From Gemmatimonas sp. (GTDB lineage Bacteria > Gemmatimonadota > Gemmatimonadetes > Gemmatimonadales > Gemmatimonadaceae): a DNA stretch of 64,000 nt. Of the stretch, positions 24,967 through 34,240 are shown one piece after another. The stretch's first letter is position 1. Each line of letters starts with the position of its first letter. Location of the stretch: the NCBI RefSeq assembly GCF_021298855.1, contig NZ_JAJTHI010000010.1, positions 1 to 64,000 on the forward strand, read 5' to 3'. A program made the translations under genes and the position numbers. The notes below the pieces were generated by a model. The model was not told the origin of the DNA and searched no databases. It saw only the letters and a list, made by a program, of their open reading frames with translations.

Positions 24967-26844
24967 ATGAGGCACGGAGTGAGTGCGGCGCTGCTGCCGC
25001 TGGTGTTGCTGGGTCCCGGTATGGCGGCACCGTTCGCCCCCGCCGCGCACCACGCGCAGTGGAGGTCCGTGTGGGCCGAACCGGCGGCCGCCCCCGTGGC
25101 CGATGCCGCCATGCAGGGCGACCTCGCAACGGTACGCGCCCTGCTGGCCAAGGGCGTCAGCGCCAGCGTGGCGCAGGGGGACGGCATGACCGCCCTGCAC
25201 TGGGCGGCGCAGCGCGGCGACTCCGTCATGAGCGCCGTCCTGCTGCGCGCCAAGGCCCCGCTGGCGGCAACCACTCGTGTGGGGGCGTATCAGCCCCTTC
25301 ACGTGGCCAGCGCCGCGGGGCACGCGGCCATCGTGCGTCAGCTCCTGGCGGCCAGAGCCGACGTGCGGGCCACGACGTCGGAAGGCGTGACCGCGCTGCA
25401 TCTCGCCGCGCTGGCCGGTGTGCCGGCCACGGTGTCGGCGCTGCTCAAGGCCGGGGCCGATGTGAACGCCCTCGAACCGGGGTGGAACCAGACCCCGCTC
25501 ATGTTGGCCGCCGGCCGTGGCCGCACCGAAGCGGTGCGGATGCTGCTCAAGGCCGGGGCCAATCCCGCCCTGGCGGCGCGCACCATGGACATCATGGCCA
25601 GCGCCGCGCAGGATCGGCAGGCCAAGATGCGGCGGGACGCCATGCTGCAGCAGTTGCGGGAGAAGCAGGGACAGGCGAACAACCCCAACTGGATGCCCAC
25701 GCCCGAGCAGGTGCAGGCCGCGGTGAAGGCGTCCCGTGACGTCGAGCGGGCCGAGGCCACCGCGCAGGCCATCGCCGGCGTGCGCGATGCCACGGCAGCG
25801 GAAGAGGCGCGGCTTGCCGCCCAGGGAGGCCGTGGCCTCGATGATGACAACCCCGCGTATAACGAACTGATGGGCCGGCAGGGCGGACTCACCGCGTTGC
25901 TGCTGGCGGTGCGGGAAGGCGAAATCGAGACCACCCAAGCCCTCCTCGACGGAGGCGCCGACATCAACCAGGTGAGTCTGGGCGACCATACGAGTCCGCT
26001 GCTCATGGCCACCATCAATGGCCACTACGACCTGGCCATGGTGCTCATTCGCCGCGGCGCCAACCCCAACCTGTACAGCGACGCCGGTGCGGGGCCGCTG
26101 TTCGGGGTGCTCAACAAGGAGTGGGCGCCCAGCACCCGGACGCCGCAGCCGGCGTTTCAGCTGCAACAGAAGGCCACCTATCTCGAGGTCATGCAGGCGC
26201 TCATCGCGGCCAAGGCCGATCCCAATGCCCGCCTGTCGCGTTCCCTCTGGTACACCACCTACAATCGCGACAACCTGGGCGTGGACTTCAACGGGGCCAC
26301 GCCGTTTCTGCGCGCCGCGTACGCGACCGACGTGGCCGCCATGAAGCTGTTGCTGGCCGCCGGCGCCGACCCCAGGGTCGGCACCATCAAGCCACCGGCA
26401 CGAGCACGGCGTGGTGGCGCCACGGCGCCCGCTGCTGACCCGTCTGGGCTGCCTCCCGTGCCGGTCGGCGGCCTCGGCATCCTGCCCCTTCACGCGGCGG
26501 CCGGCGTGGGCTACGGCACCGGGTTTGCCGCCAATGACCACCGTCACGTGACCGACGGCTGGATGCCGAGCGTGAAGTTCCTGGTGGAAGAGCTGGGCGC
26601 CGACGTGAACGCGCGCGACTTCGCCGGCTACACCCCGTTGCACCACGCCGCCGCGCGCGGTGACAACGCCATGATCCTGTACCTGGTGTCGAAGGGTGCC
26701 GACCCCACGCTGGTGGCGCGCTCCGGGCAAACCACCGTGGACATGGCCAATGGCCCGGTGCAGCGCACCTCGCCCTACCTCGACACGATCAAGTTGCTCG
26801 AGGGGATGGGCGCCAGGAACAACCACCGGTGCGTGAGCTGCTGA
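24967..26844 (+). CDS. Ankyrin-repeat protein, exported
   Basis: A 625-residue protein with a signal peptide (about 1-24) and two blocks of ankyrin repeats, about 35-205 (DGMTALHWAAQRGDSVMSAV, then EGVTALHLAALAGVPATVSA) and about 300-620 (repeats such as AGYTPLHHAAARGDNAMILY). They are separated by a charged helical linker (about 205-300, EARLAAQGGRG). Ankyrin stacks bind other proteins. As third gene of the DUF1592-DUF1552 operon, it may scaffold those two in the periplasm. The pairing of the three genes is seen here; their complex is inference. Confidence 0.85.
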   Translation: MRHGVSAALLPLVLLGPGMAAPFAPAAHHAQWRSVWAEPAAAPVADAAMQGDLATVRALLAKGVSASVAQGDGMTALHWAAQRGDSVMSAVLLRAKAPLAATTRVGAYQPLHVASAAGHAAIVRQLLAARADVRATTSEGVTALHLAALAGVPATVSALLKAGADVNALEPGWNQTPLMLAAGRGRTEAVRMLLKAGANPALAARTMDIMASAAQDRQAKMRRDAMLQQLREKQGQANNPNWMPTPEQVQAAVKASRDVERAEATAQAIAGVRDATAAEEARLAAQGGRGLDDDNPAYNELMGRQGGLTALLLAVREGEIETTQALLDGGADINQVSLGDHTSPLLMATINGHYDLAMVLIRRGANPNLYSDAGAGPLFGVLNKEWAPSTRTPQPAFQLQQKATYLEVMQALIAAKADPNARLSRSLWYTTYNRDNLGVDFNGATPFLRAAYATDVAAMKLLLAAGADPRVGTIKPPARARRGGATAPAADPSGLPPVPVGGLGILPLHAAAGVGYGTGFAANDHRHVTDGWMPSVKFLVEELGADVNARDFAGYTPLHHAAARGDNAMILYLVSKGADPTLVARSGQTTVDMANGPVQRTSPYLDTIKLLEGMGARNNHRCVSC

Positions 26845-26947
26845 TGCACTGAGTCGCCGACGGCATGACACCGCCGTCGGCGTCCCTTTACGCAGCCGTT
26901 GCCGGGCCAACACGCCGCCGTGCCGAAGCGCGTCGAAGTTGTTGGCC

Positions 26948-27463
26948 ATGCCTCCATGGATTCAGCGTCTCGACGCGAGCGATCGCGCGATCTTCGCCCG
27001 GCTGTGCCTATCACCGGGCAGCGGCAGTGCCGCCCGCACCTTCTGGTCCTGCATCACACACCTCGGGGGTGCGCGCGCCAGCATCGGTCTCACGGTGCTG
27101 GCGCTGCTCTTTCCCGCCGTCGACCTGCGCCTGTGCTGGCGTACGCTGTTGCTGCTGGGGTGGTCGCATCTCGTCGTGCAGATCGTGAAACGCACCGTGG
27201 GCCGTCCCCGGCCGTCGACCGCACCGACGTTCACATCGCTGGTGGAGGTTCCGGATCGCTTCTCCTTCCCCAGCGGTCACTCCTGCGCCGCCATGGCGGT
27301 GGCCATCGGCTTTGCCACGGCCTTCCCCCCCTGCGCGGTTCCCCTGCTGGTCGTGGCGGGGCTGGTGGGGTTCTCGCGCGTCATGCTGGGTGTGCACTAC
27401 CCGGGTGACGTGGTTGTTGGGCAGGTCATTGCGCTGATGACGGCCTATCCGATCCTGCGCTGA
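26948..27463 (+). CDS. PAP2-family phosphatase
   Basis: A 171-residue membrane protein with the three PAP2 motifs: KRTVGRPRP, PSGHSC and SRVMLGVHYPGD (catalytic His in the second and third). Family members dephosphorylate phosphatidic acid, phosphatidylglycerol phosphate, undecaprenyl diphosphate or similar lipid phosphates. I use the ATG at 26948; a TTG three codons upstream is possible. It precedes a glycosyltransferase gene by only 3 nt, so it probably works on a lipid carrier or glycolipid made by the GT4 genes that follow. Confidence 0.88.
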   Translation: MPPWIQRLDASDRAIFARLCLSPGSGSAARTFWSCITHLGGARASIGLTVLALLFPAVDLRLCWRTLLLLGWSHLVVQIVKRTVGRPRPSTAPTFTSLVEVPDRFSFPSGHSCAAMAVAIGFATAFPPCAVPLLVVAGLVGFSRVMLGVHYPGDVVVGQVIALMTAYPILR

Positions 27464-27466
27464 CGC

Positions 27467-28705
27467 ATGACCAGCGTGCCGTTCACAACGGGGCTTGCCG
27501 CGGCGCCACGCCGCCTGCACCTGGCCACCGCCGAGTTGCCGGCGAACCCGCGCCCCGATGCGGAGCTCACGGTCCTCGACGCCACCGAGTGGTTTGGCGA
27601 GACCAGTGGCGGCATCCGCACCTACCTGCTCGAGAAAGGTCGGTACGTGGCCGCGCGTCGTCAGCTGCGGCAGGTGGTGCTGGTTCCGGGCCATGACGAT
27701 GCCATCGACGACACAGCGGGTGTCCGCTTCGTGCGGCTGCGCGGCCCGTCCATTCCGCGTCATCGCCCCTACCGGTTCCTGCTCGCCTCGCGTTCGATCA
27801 CGCGCGTCATCCGGCACGAACGGCCGGATGTGATTGAAATCGGCAGCCCCTTCGTTGTCCCGTGGTTGGTGCATCGGGCGGTGCGCCAGGCGCCCATGCC
27901 GCTGGCGTACTTCCATCACACCGACGTGGCCCGCGTGGTATCGAACGTCACGCCGGTGTCGCTCCGCCCGCACGTGACGCCCCTCGTCTGGCGCTACCTG
28001 CGCCAGATTGCGAAACGGTGCGCCGTGGCCATCGTGGCCACCGAGCGCGGCAAGCGCGAACTCGAGCACAATGGCTTCACGCGCGTGGAGCGTGTGCCGC
28101 TGGGGGTGGATCTCGATACGTTTACGCCGGCGCGACGGCTCACGGGGATGGCGTTGCGGGCGCAACTGGCCCTCCCCGATGCGCCACTCGCCGTCTTCGC
28201 CGGCCGATTCGCGCGCGAGAAGGAGCTCGACGTGGTGCTCGACGCCTGGAGCCGCGTGGAGGCGCAGACGGGTGCCCGCCTGATGTTGGTGGGTACCGGC
28301 CCCGACGCGGACCGGCTGCGGGCACACCCGTATGCGCGACGCGTCCTGTTTCAGCCTTTCGTGAGCGACCGGGGGCAGTTGGCGGACCTGCTGGCCGCCG
28401 CCGACGTCTACGTGGCCCCCGGACCAGCGGAGACCTTCGGCCTGGCCGCTGTCGAAGCCATGGCCTGCGGCACGCCCGTCCTGAGCGTCAATCGTGGTGG
28501 CGTCGCGGAACATGTGGCCACAAGCGGTGGCGGCACATGCTACGAACCGGGAGACGCGACCTCGCTGGTGCACGCGGCGGTGTGCCTGCTCGAATCGGAC
28601 CTGACGGCACTTGGTGCTCGCGCGCACGGCCATGCGGTGGCGGAGCACAGTTGGACGCACGTGTTCGACCGTCTCTTCGCCCTGTACGCATCCCTGCGAC
28701 GGTGA
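27467..28705 (+). CDS. Glycosyltransferase family 4 (first of three)
   Basis: A 412-residue GT-B enzyme. The N-terminal half binds the acceptor (GETSGGIRTYLLEKG), and the C-terminal half has the donor-site motif AGRFAREKELDVVLDAW and the E-x7-E motif PAETFGLAAVEAMACG. The N-terminal 35 residues are an extra low-complexity region. Likely a retaining transferase using GDP-mannose or UDP-glucose on a lipid or glycan. It is coupled to the PAP2 gene upstream, and its TGA overlaps a GTG start for the next GT4 (GTGA at 28702-28705). Confidence 0.88.
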   Translation: MTSVPFTTGLAAAPRRLHLATAELPANPRPDAELTVLDATEWFGETSGGIRTYLLEKGRYVAARRQLRQVVLVPGHDDAIDDTAGVRFVRLRGPSIPRHRPYRFLLASRSITRVIRHERPDVIEIGSPFVVPWLVHRAVRQAPMPLAYFHHTDVARVVSNVTPVSLRPHVTPLVWRYLRQIAKRCAVAIVATERGKRELEHNGFTRVERVPLGVDLDTFTPARRLTGMALRAQLALPDAPLAVFAGRFAREKELDVVLDAWSRVEAQTGARLMLVGTGPDADRLRAHPYARRVLFQPFVSDRGQLADLLAAADVYVAPGPAETFGLAAVEAMACGTPVLSVNRGGVAEHVATSGGGTCYEPGDATSLVHAAVCLLESDLTALGARAHGHAVAEHSWTHVFDRLFALYASLRR

Positions 28706-29892
28706 ACGCCGCGTCGCGCCGGCACGCCGGCCCCATGGCGGGGGTGCGGCTCGCACTCTTCACCGACACCTTCTCCCCGCAGGTGAACGGCGTGGCGCGC
28801 ACCCTGGACCGCCTGACGTCCGCCCTGCGGGAGCGCGGCGGCGAGGTCCTGGTGTTCACCACGGACGAGCCGGGCGCCCACGAGGCCATGGACATCGTAC
28901 GATCGCCGGGACGCGCGTTCCCGGCGTATCCGCAACTGCGCCTGTCATGGCCGCGGCAGTCCGCGGTCGTGGCGCGCCTTCGCGAGTTTCAGCCGACGCT
29001 CGTTCATGCGGCGACGGAGTTCGGCATGGGGTTGGCGGGTCGTCGTGCCGCGAGGCTGCTCGATGTGCCGTTCGTGTCGTCGTATCACACCAGCTTCACC
29101 GCGTACGCGGCGCACTACGGCATGGGCCTGCTCGCGCGACCAGGGTGGGCCTACCTGCGCTGGTTTCACAACGGCGGTCATCGCACGTACTGCCCCACCG
29201 CGGCCATCGTGCAGGAGGTGGAAGCGCAGGGATTCGAGCGCTGCACCGTGTGGACGCGCGGCGTCGACGGCCACCGCTTTGCTCCCCGCTATCGGTCGGC
29301 GGCGTTTCGCACGGCGATCGGCGCGCACGACGGCACCCTCGTGGCGGCCTACGTGGGGCGCCTCGCGGCCGAGAAACAGGTGGACGTGGCGCTCGAGGCG
29401 GTACGGCTGGCGGCCACCGCCCGCCCGGGGGCCGTGCGGCTGCTGGTGGTTGGCGATGGGCCCTGTGGCGTGTCCGCGCGGTCCCGTGCGCCGGAGGGGA
29501 GCACCTTCACCGGTCGCCTCGAGGGTGCGGCGCTGAGTGAGGCGTACGCGAGCGCCGATGTCCTGCTCTTTCCCAGCACCACCGACACCTTCGGCAACGT
29601 CATGTTGGAAGCCATGGCGTCGGGCACGCCGGTGATCGGCGCGGATGTCGCGCCGACGCGCGAAGTGCTGCTCCCCGATCGCGGGTGGGTGGCCCCGCCT
29701 GGTGATGCCACGACGGTGGCCTCCCTGTTGACGCGGCTGATCGATGATCGCACGCCGCTCCACCAGCGCCGTGAAGCGGGGCTGGCGCATGCGGCGGCGT
29801 GCACGTGGGAGGCCGTCTGGGATCGGCTGTTCGCCGACTACCTCACCGTGCAGGCGTCATCACCAGCGGCGAGGGGGACGACTCGTAGCTGA
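28702..29892 (+). CDS. Glycosyltransferase family 4 (second of three)
   Basis: A 396-residue GT-B enzyme starting with LALFTDTFSPQVNGVARTLD, typical of the PimB/MgtA mannosyltransferase branch. The donor motif has Asp in place of the first Glu (TTDTFGNVMLEAMASG), as is common in that branch. I use the GTG at 28702, which overlaps the upstream stop by 4 nt; ATG 28735 is the alternative and would start closer to the conserved domain. Its 3' end overlaps the convergent third GT4 gene by 50 nt, so the two stops lie inside each other's coding sequence. Confidence 0.87.
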   Translation: MNAASRRHAGPMAGVRLALFTDTFSPQVNGVARTLDRLTSALRERGGEVLVFTTDEPGAHEAMDIVRSPGRAFPAYPQLRLSWPRQSAVVARLREFQPTLVHAATEFGMGLAGRRAARLLDVPFVSSYHTSFTAYAAHYGMGLLARPGWAYLRWFHNGGHRTYCPTAAIVQEVEAQGFERCTVWTRGVDGHRFAPRYRSAAFRTAIGAHDGTLVAAYVGRLAAEKQVDVALEAVRLAATARPGAVRLLVVGDGPCGVSARSRAPEGSTFTGRLEGAALSEAYASADVLLFPSTTDTFGNVMLEAMASGTPVIGADVAPTREVLLPDRGWVAPPGDATTVASLLTRLIDDRTPLHQRREAGLAHAAACTWEAVWDRLFADYLTVQASSPAARGTTRS

Positions 29893-31045
29893 CGGCGGCG
29901 GCCCCAACGACCGTGCGCAGCAGGGCGTCCAGCTGGTCCAATGCCCGATCGGTCGACATGGACTCGGCCGCCGCGCGGGCACCAGCACGCAGACGCTCGT
30001 GCAGCGAGGCGTCGGCCACCAGGCGCGACATGGCCGACACGCAGCCGCTCATGTCGCCCGGCGCGAAGGCGAGTCCGTTGCGGGCATGGTCGAGATGCTC
30101 ACCCACGCCGGCCGCGTGACAGGCCACCACGGGCAACCCGGACGCCATCGCCTCGAGCACCACCAGCCCCAGCGTTTCGGTCTCCGACGCGGTGACGAAC
30201 CCGTCGGCACTCGCGTACAGCGCGGGTAGGTCGCGCTCCCGATCGACGGCCCCGAGGAACATCACGTCATCGCCGGCCCGTTCCCGCAATCGTCGTTCGC
30301 TCGGACCGGCTCCGGCGATGATGAGACGCAGTCGCCGGTCGCGAAAGCGGTTGCGCAAATGTGCGAACGCGTCGAGCACGAACTCCACGTTCTTCTCCGG
30401 GGCGAGCCGGCCCACATGCAGGAAGTTGAAGTCGGCACCCATGGCATAGCGATGGCGGCTGAGCAGCGAGAAGTGTCGTGGTGAAAAGTGCGCGGTATCC
30501 ACGCCCCCGCCCCACACGGTGGTGTGCCCAACGTGCATCGCCCGCAGGGTGCGCTCCACGGCGGCAGACGGGGCAATCGTGTGGTGGGCGCGCCGGTGAA
30601 AGCGGCCGAGCCAGCGCTGGACGACCGGGCGCAGGAACGGCACGCCGTAGGCATCGCAGTAGCGCGAGAAGTCCGTGTGATGCGTGGTCACCACCGGTAC
30701 GTCGTACGCGCGAGCCGCCCGCAGACCGGCCCACCCCACGGTGAATTCGGTGGCGCAGTGGACCACGTCGGGACGGAAGTCCCGGACGATCTGTCGCGCA
30801 TGTCGCAGCGGTGGCCAGACCAGGCGAACGTCGGGATATGCTGGCAGCGACCGTGAGGGCAGGGCGACGTGGCGCAGGGTGACCGGCTGGGACAGGGGTG
30901 CCGTGAGCGCTGGCGGATACGCGGGCGCCAGCACCGCACACTCCCATCCGCGGGCGGACAGGCCGGTCACCATGGCGGCAGTGACGACGCTCACCCCGTT
31001 GAGTTGGGGCGGGTAGCTGTCGGTACAGACGAGGAGGCGCGGCAT
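29843..31045 (-). CDS. Glycosyltransferase family 4 (third of three)
   Basis: A 400-residue GT-B enzyme: LLVCTDSYPPQLNGVSVVTA at the N-terminus, GRLAPEKNVEFVLDAF for the donor site and SETETLGLVVLEAMASG as E-x7-E. It is a paralogue of the gene at 28702 and faces it with a 50-nt tail-to-tail overlap. Start at 31045 (MPRLLVCTDSY) matches the family N-terminus. Together with the PAP2 gene and the other two GT4s it forms a probable glycolipid or lipid-linked glycan module. Donor and acceptor are unknown. Confidence 0.87.
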   Translation of the reverse strand: MPRLLVCTDSYPPQLNGVSVVTAAMVTGLSARGWECAVLAPAYPPALTAPLSQPVTLRHVALPSRSLPAYPDVRLVWPPLRHARQIVRDFRPDVVHCATEFTVGWAGLRAARAYDVPVVTTHHTDFSRYCDAYGVPFLRPVVQRWLGRFHRRAHHTIAPSAAVERTLRAMHVGHTTVWGGGVDTAHFSPRHFSLLSRHRYAMGADFNFLHVGRLAPEKNVEFVLDAFAHLRNRFRDRRLRLIIAGAGPSERRLRERAGDDVMFLGAVDRERDLPALYASADGFVTASETETLGLVVLEAMASGLPVVACHAAGVGEHLDHARNGLAFAPGDMSGCVSAMSRLVADASLHERLRAGARAAAESMSTDRALDQLDALLRTVVGAAAVSYESSPSPLVMTPAR

Positions 31046-31375
31046 CAGCGGCGCGGCGTGCCGGATCGGTCGAGTGGTGGCAGCGCGCCAGCCATGAGCA
31101 GCGGGGTCACCCGTGGGCGAGAGGGACGCAGGGAAGGCTACCGGCCGATGTCGGCGGTGAGGGCAGTCTGCCGCGGGCACGTCTCCGCGGCGCGACGGGG
31201 GGTCACGACCATGTCAAAGCCCGGTCACGGTTGGCCAGCACACGGAAAACGGTTGCGTCCCGTCCCCATTGCGGTCGTTTGGGGGGTCTGCTGTTGCGGC
31301 CTGACCCGGAAAGTGGGAAGTTTGCCGATCTCGCGGACCGCCCAGTCCATCCGTTTCCCTCACGGAGATCCCGCC
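31046..31375. other. Divergent intergenic region
   Basis: 330 bp between the minus-strand GT4 gene and the plus-strand TonB receptor. It holds the receptor ribosome site (GGAGA, 7 nt before the ATG at 31376) and must hold promoters for both genes, but I cannot pick convincing boxes. I looked for a cobalamin riboswitch and did not find its conserved B12 box. Confidence 0.4.
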
Positions 31376-34123
31376 ATGCGATGTGTCCGACGTTGGTATG
31401 CTGTCACGACGACTTGTGCTGCGCTGTCCCTGTTGGCGTCTCCCGGCGCCCTGCGGGCGCAGGGGACTGGCACGGTGGAAGGCAAGGTAACGGTGGCGGA
31501 GAGCGGCGAGGCGCTGCAGGGGGCGTCGATCGGGGTGACCGGCACGCAGATCGGCGCCATCACCCGGGCCGACGGCAGCTATCGCTTCTCGCTGCGTCCG
31601 GGCCGTTACGAACTGCGTGCGCGCATGCTGGGATACGCCGGCCGCGTGGACACCGTCGTGGTGGAAGCTGGACGCACGGTGACCAAGAACTTCGTGCTGC
31701 CCAAGTCCACCACACAGCTCGAGGCGGTCGCCGTGACGGGGTCGCGTGGTGGTGAGCGGACGCTGGTGAGCAGCCCTGTCCCGGTCGACGTGATCACCAC
31801 CGCTGACCTGCGGTCGACGGGTCGGGTGGAGACGGCGCAGATGCTGCAGGCGGCGGCCCCGTCGTTGAACTTCCCGCGCCCCGCAGTGGCCGACGGGACC
31901 GACCACGTGCGCCCGGCGACGTTGCGCGGTCTGGCCCCCGACCAGACGCTGGTGCTGGTGAACGGCAAGCGCCGCTACACCAGTGCGCTCATCAACAACA
32001 ACGGCACGGTCGGCCGCGGCACCTCGGCGGTGGACCTCAACGCCATCCCGGCGTCCATGATCGACCGTATCGAGATCCTCCGCGATGGCGCCGCGGCGCA
32101 GTACGGGTCGGACGCCATCGCCGGCGTGATCAACATCATCCTCAAGGGGGCCACGGCAGGCGGCGCCTCCATTCAGACGGGGCAGTTCAACACCGACGTG
32201 GAGGGGCTGGGCAGCCGGAACGATGGGACCAATACGACCGCGTCGGCCGATCAGGCAGTGACCTGGGGCAACGGCAGCTACCTGCACGCCGGCATCGAGT
32301 GGCGCAATCGCGCCATGACCAACCGGAGTTTCCGGGATCCCCGGCAGCAGTTTCCCACGGGGGATCCGCGCGAATCCACGGCGAATCGCCTGACGCACTG
32401 GTCGGGCGATGCCGCGACCGCCGACGTGGTGGGCATGGTGAACGCGGCGCACAACGTGAGCGAGAACCTGCAGCTCTACGGGTTCGGCTCCTTCGGCCGC
32501 CGCGACGGGCGGTCCACGGGCTTCTTCCGGCGCCCCATTCAGACCACGCAGGTGGTGGCCCAGTTGTACCCCAACGGGTTCCTCCCCAACATCGAGAGTG
32601 ACATTACCGACTTCTCGGCGGGGGGCGGTGCCAAGGGCACGGCCAAGGGGTGGGATTGGGACCTGAGCCAGGTGTACGGCATGAATGCGTTCGGCATCAC
32701 GGTCTCCAACTCCAACAACGCGTCCATGGGGCTCAACAGCCCGAGGGTGTTCGATGCCGGCACCCTCGGCTTCGCGCAGGCGCTCACGAACTTCGACGTC
32801 ACGCGTGAAGTAAGTGCCGCCGGCAAGCCGGTGCGCCTCTCGAGCGGCGCCGAATTCCGCTGGGAGAGCTACACCATCGAGCAGGGCGAAGAGGCCTCGT
32901 ACATCAACGGCCGCGTCCCGGTGCTCGACATCAACGGGCAGCCCGTGCGCAACGCCGCCGGCCAGACCACGATCGCGCTCGTGGGGTCGCAGGTGTTCCC
33001 CGGATTCTCCCCCACCGACGCGACCGACCAGTCGCGTACCGCTGTGGCGGCGTATGTGGATGTCGAGAGCGACCTGACCAAGAAGTGGCTCGTGGGTGCC
33101 GCGGCGCGTTTCGAAAACTTCAGCGACTTCGGTTCGCAGGCGACGGGCAAGTTCACCACGCGCTTTGCGCCCGTGGAGCAGTTTGCCATTCGCGGCGCCG
33201 CGTCAACCGGCTTCCGCGCCCCCTCCCTGCAGCAGAGCTTCTTCACCTCCACGGCCACCACGTTCGTGAACGGCCTGCCGGTCGACATCAAGACGTTGCC
33301 AGTGGCCAGCCGTGAGGCGCGCCTGCTGGGCGCCACGGACCTCAAGCCCGAGAACTCGGTGAACCTGAGTGCCGGCATCACCCTGCAGCCCAACAAGAGC
33401 CTCACCGTCACGGCGGACTACTACAACATCGCCATCACCGATCGCATCGTGCTCTCGGAGAACTTCATCGGCACGGGCATCGTGAACTTCTTCGCCCAGA
33501 ACGGCCTCACCGGCATCGGCGGCGGTCGCTACTTCACGAACGCCATCGACACGCGCACCAACGGCCTGGACGTGGTGGTCAACTACGGCGTGGACCTCAA
33601 GGCGAGCGGCGTAGTGCGGCTCACGGCCGGCTACAACCAGAACCAGACCAAGGTGACGCGCGTGGTGGTGAACACGCCGCCGCAGCTCGGCAACCTGAAC
33701 GAAACGCTCTTCGGTCGCGCCGAGCGCGGACGCATCGAGGTGGGACAGCCGCGCAACAACCTGGTGCTCAACGGCACGTGGGACATCAAGGATTTCATCT
33801 TCACCCTGCGTGGTCAGCGGTTTGGCCGGGTGACGGGGCGGCAGTTGCTCGCCACCGGCACGGCGCGGCAGGTCCCCGACGTGGAGTTGAGCGCGAAGGT
33901 CATCACCGACGTGAGCGCGTCGTACAAGCTGCTCAAGCGGGCCACGCTCACGCTCGGCTCGGACAACGTCTTCGACGTGTATCCCGACCAGATCACTGAC
34001 CTGGGCGACGTGGCGACGGGATACGGCGGCCAGGGCACCTTCGGCGTCTTCCGCTTCTCGGGGCTCTCCCCGTTCGGGTTCAACGGGCGCTTCGTGTACG
34101 CGCGGTTGGCGTACTCGCTGTAA
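31376..34123 (+). CDS. TonB-dependent receptor
   Basis: A 915-residue outer-membrane receptor. Signal peptide about 1-28; carboxypeptidase-regulatory-like domain about 32-120 (GKVTVAESGEALQGASIGVT); plug about 130-260 (PVPVDVITTADLRSTGR, then DRIEILRDGAAAQYGSDAIA); barrel ending in FVYARLAYSL. It lacks an STN domain, so it is a plain transporter rather than a transducer like the one at 6467. No SusD-like or ABC partner is adjacent, and the substrate is not known. A clear terminator follows at 34142. Confidence 0.9.
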   Translation: MRCVRRWYAVTTTCAALSLLASPGALRAQGTGTVEGKVTVAESGEALQGASIGVTGTQIGAITRADGSYRFSLRPGRYELRARMLGYAGRVDTVVVEAGRTVTKNFVLPKSTTQLEAVAVTGSRGGERTLVSSPVPVDVITTADLRSTGRVETAQMLQAAAPSLNFPRPAVADGTDHVRPATLRGLAPDQTLVLVNGKRRYTSALINNNGTVGRGTSAVDLNAIPASMIDRIEILRDGAAAQYGSDAIAGVINIILKGATAGGASIQTGQFNTDVEGLGSRNDGTNTTASADQAVTWGNGSYLHAGIEWRNRAMTNRSFRDPRQQFPTGDPRESTANRLTHWSGDAATADVVGMVNAAHNVSENLQLYGFGSFGRRDGRSTGFFRRPIQTTQVVAQLYPNGFLPNIESDITDFSAGGGAKGTAKGWDWDLSQVYGMNAFGITVSNSNNASMGLNSPRVFDAGTLGFAQALTNFDVTREVSAAGKPVRLSSGAEFRWESYTIEQGEEASYINGRVPVLDINGQPVRNAAGQTTIALVGSQVFPGFSPTDATDQSRTAVAAYVDVESDLTKKWLVGAAARFENFSDFGSQATGKFTTRFAPVEQFAIRGAASTGFRAPSLQQSFFTSTATTFVNGLPVDIKTLPVASREARLLGATDLKPENSVNLSAGITLQPNKSLTVTADYYNIAITDRIVLSENFIGTGIVNFFAQNGLTGIGGGRYFTNAIDTRTNGLDVVVNYGVDLKASGVVRLTAGYNQNQTKVTRVVVNTPPQLGNLNETLFGRAERGRIEVGQPRNNLVLNGTWDIKDFIFTLRGQRFGRVTGRQLLATGTARQVPDVELSAKVITDVSASYKLLKRATLTLGSDNVFDVYPDQITDLGDVATGYGGQGTFGVFRFSGLSPFGFNGRFVYARLAYSL

Positions 34124-34141
34124 CCGGTGACGAAACACACG

Positions 34142-34171
34142 CGGGGCGGCGAGGATATCGCCGCCCCGTTT
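34142..34171 (+). terminator. Rho-independent terminator after the TonB receptor
   Basis: CGGGGCGGCGA (34142-34152) pairs with TCGCCGCCCCG (34158-34168) around a 5-nt loop, followed by TTTGTATTTGTT. It lies 18 nt after the receptor stop. Confidence 0.88.
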
Positions 34172-34188
34172 GTATTTGTTGGGAGAAG

Positions 34189-34224
34189 CCTCAGCGGCAT
34201 CTCAGCGGCGTCTCAGTGGCATCA
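34189..34224. repeat. Short tandem repeat, 11-12 bp unit
   Basis: Three near-copies of TCAGCGGCATC (variants TCAGCGGCGTC and TCAGTGGCATC) follow one another between the receptor terminator and the beta-lactamase-family gene. No function seen. Confidence 0.5.
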
Positions 34225-34240
34225 CGGTGGCGCCGACGCG

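Noticed and set aside
22862-25129. 755-residue minus-strand frame opposite the DUF1592/DUF1552 genes
   Set aside because: Antisense shadow with no domain; the plus strand has two well-known domains and normal starts.
24733-26949. 738-residue minus-strand frame opposite the ankyrin gene
   Set aside because: Antisense of repeated ankyrin codons; composition (His/Gly/Arg-rich) is not protein-like.
27011-28756. 581-residue minus-strand frame opposite PAP2 and GT4 genes
   Set aside because: Antisense shadow; both plus-strand genes show complete catalytic motifs.
31046-31375. Possible cobalamin riboswitch before the TonB receptor
   Set aside because: No B12 box or conserved core could be found.
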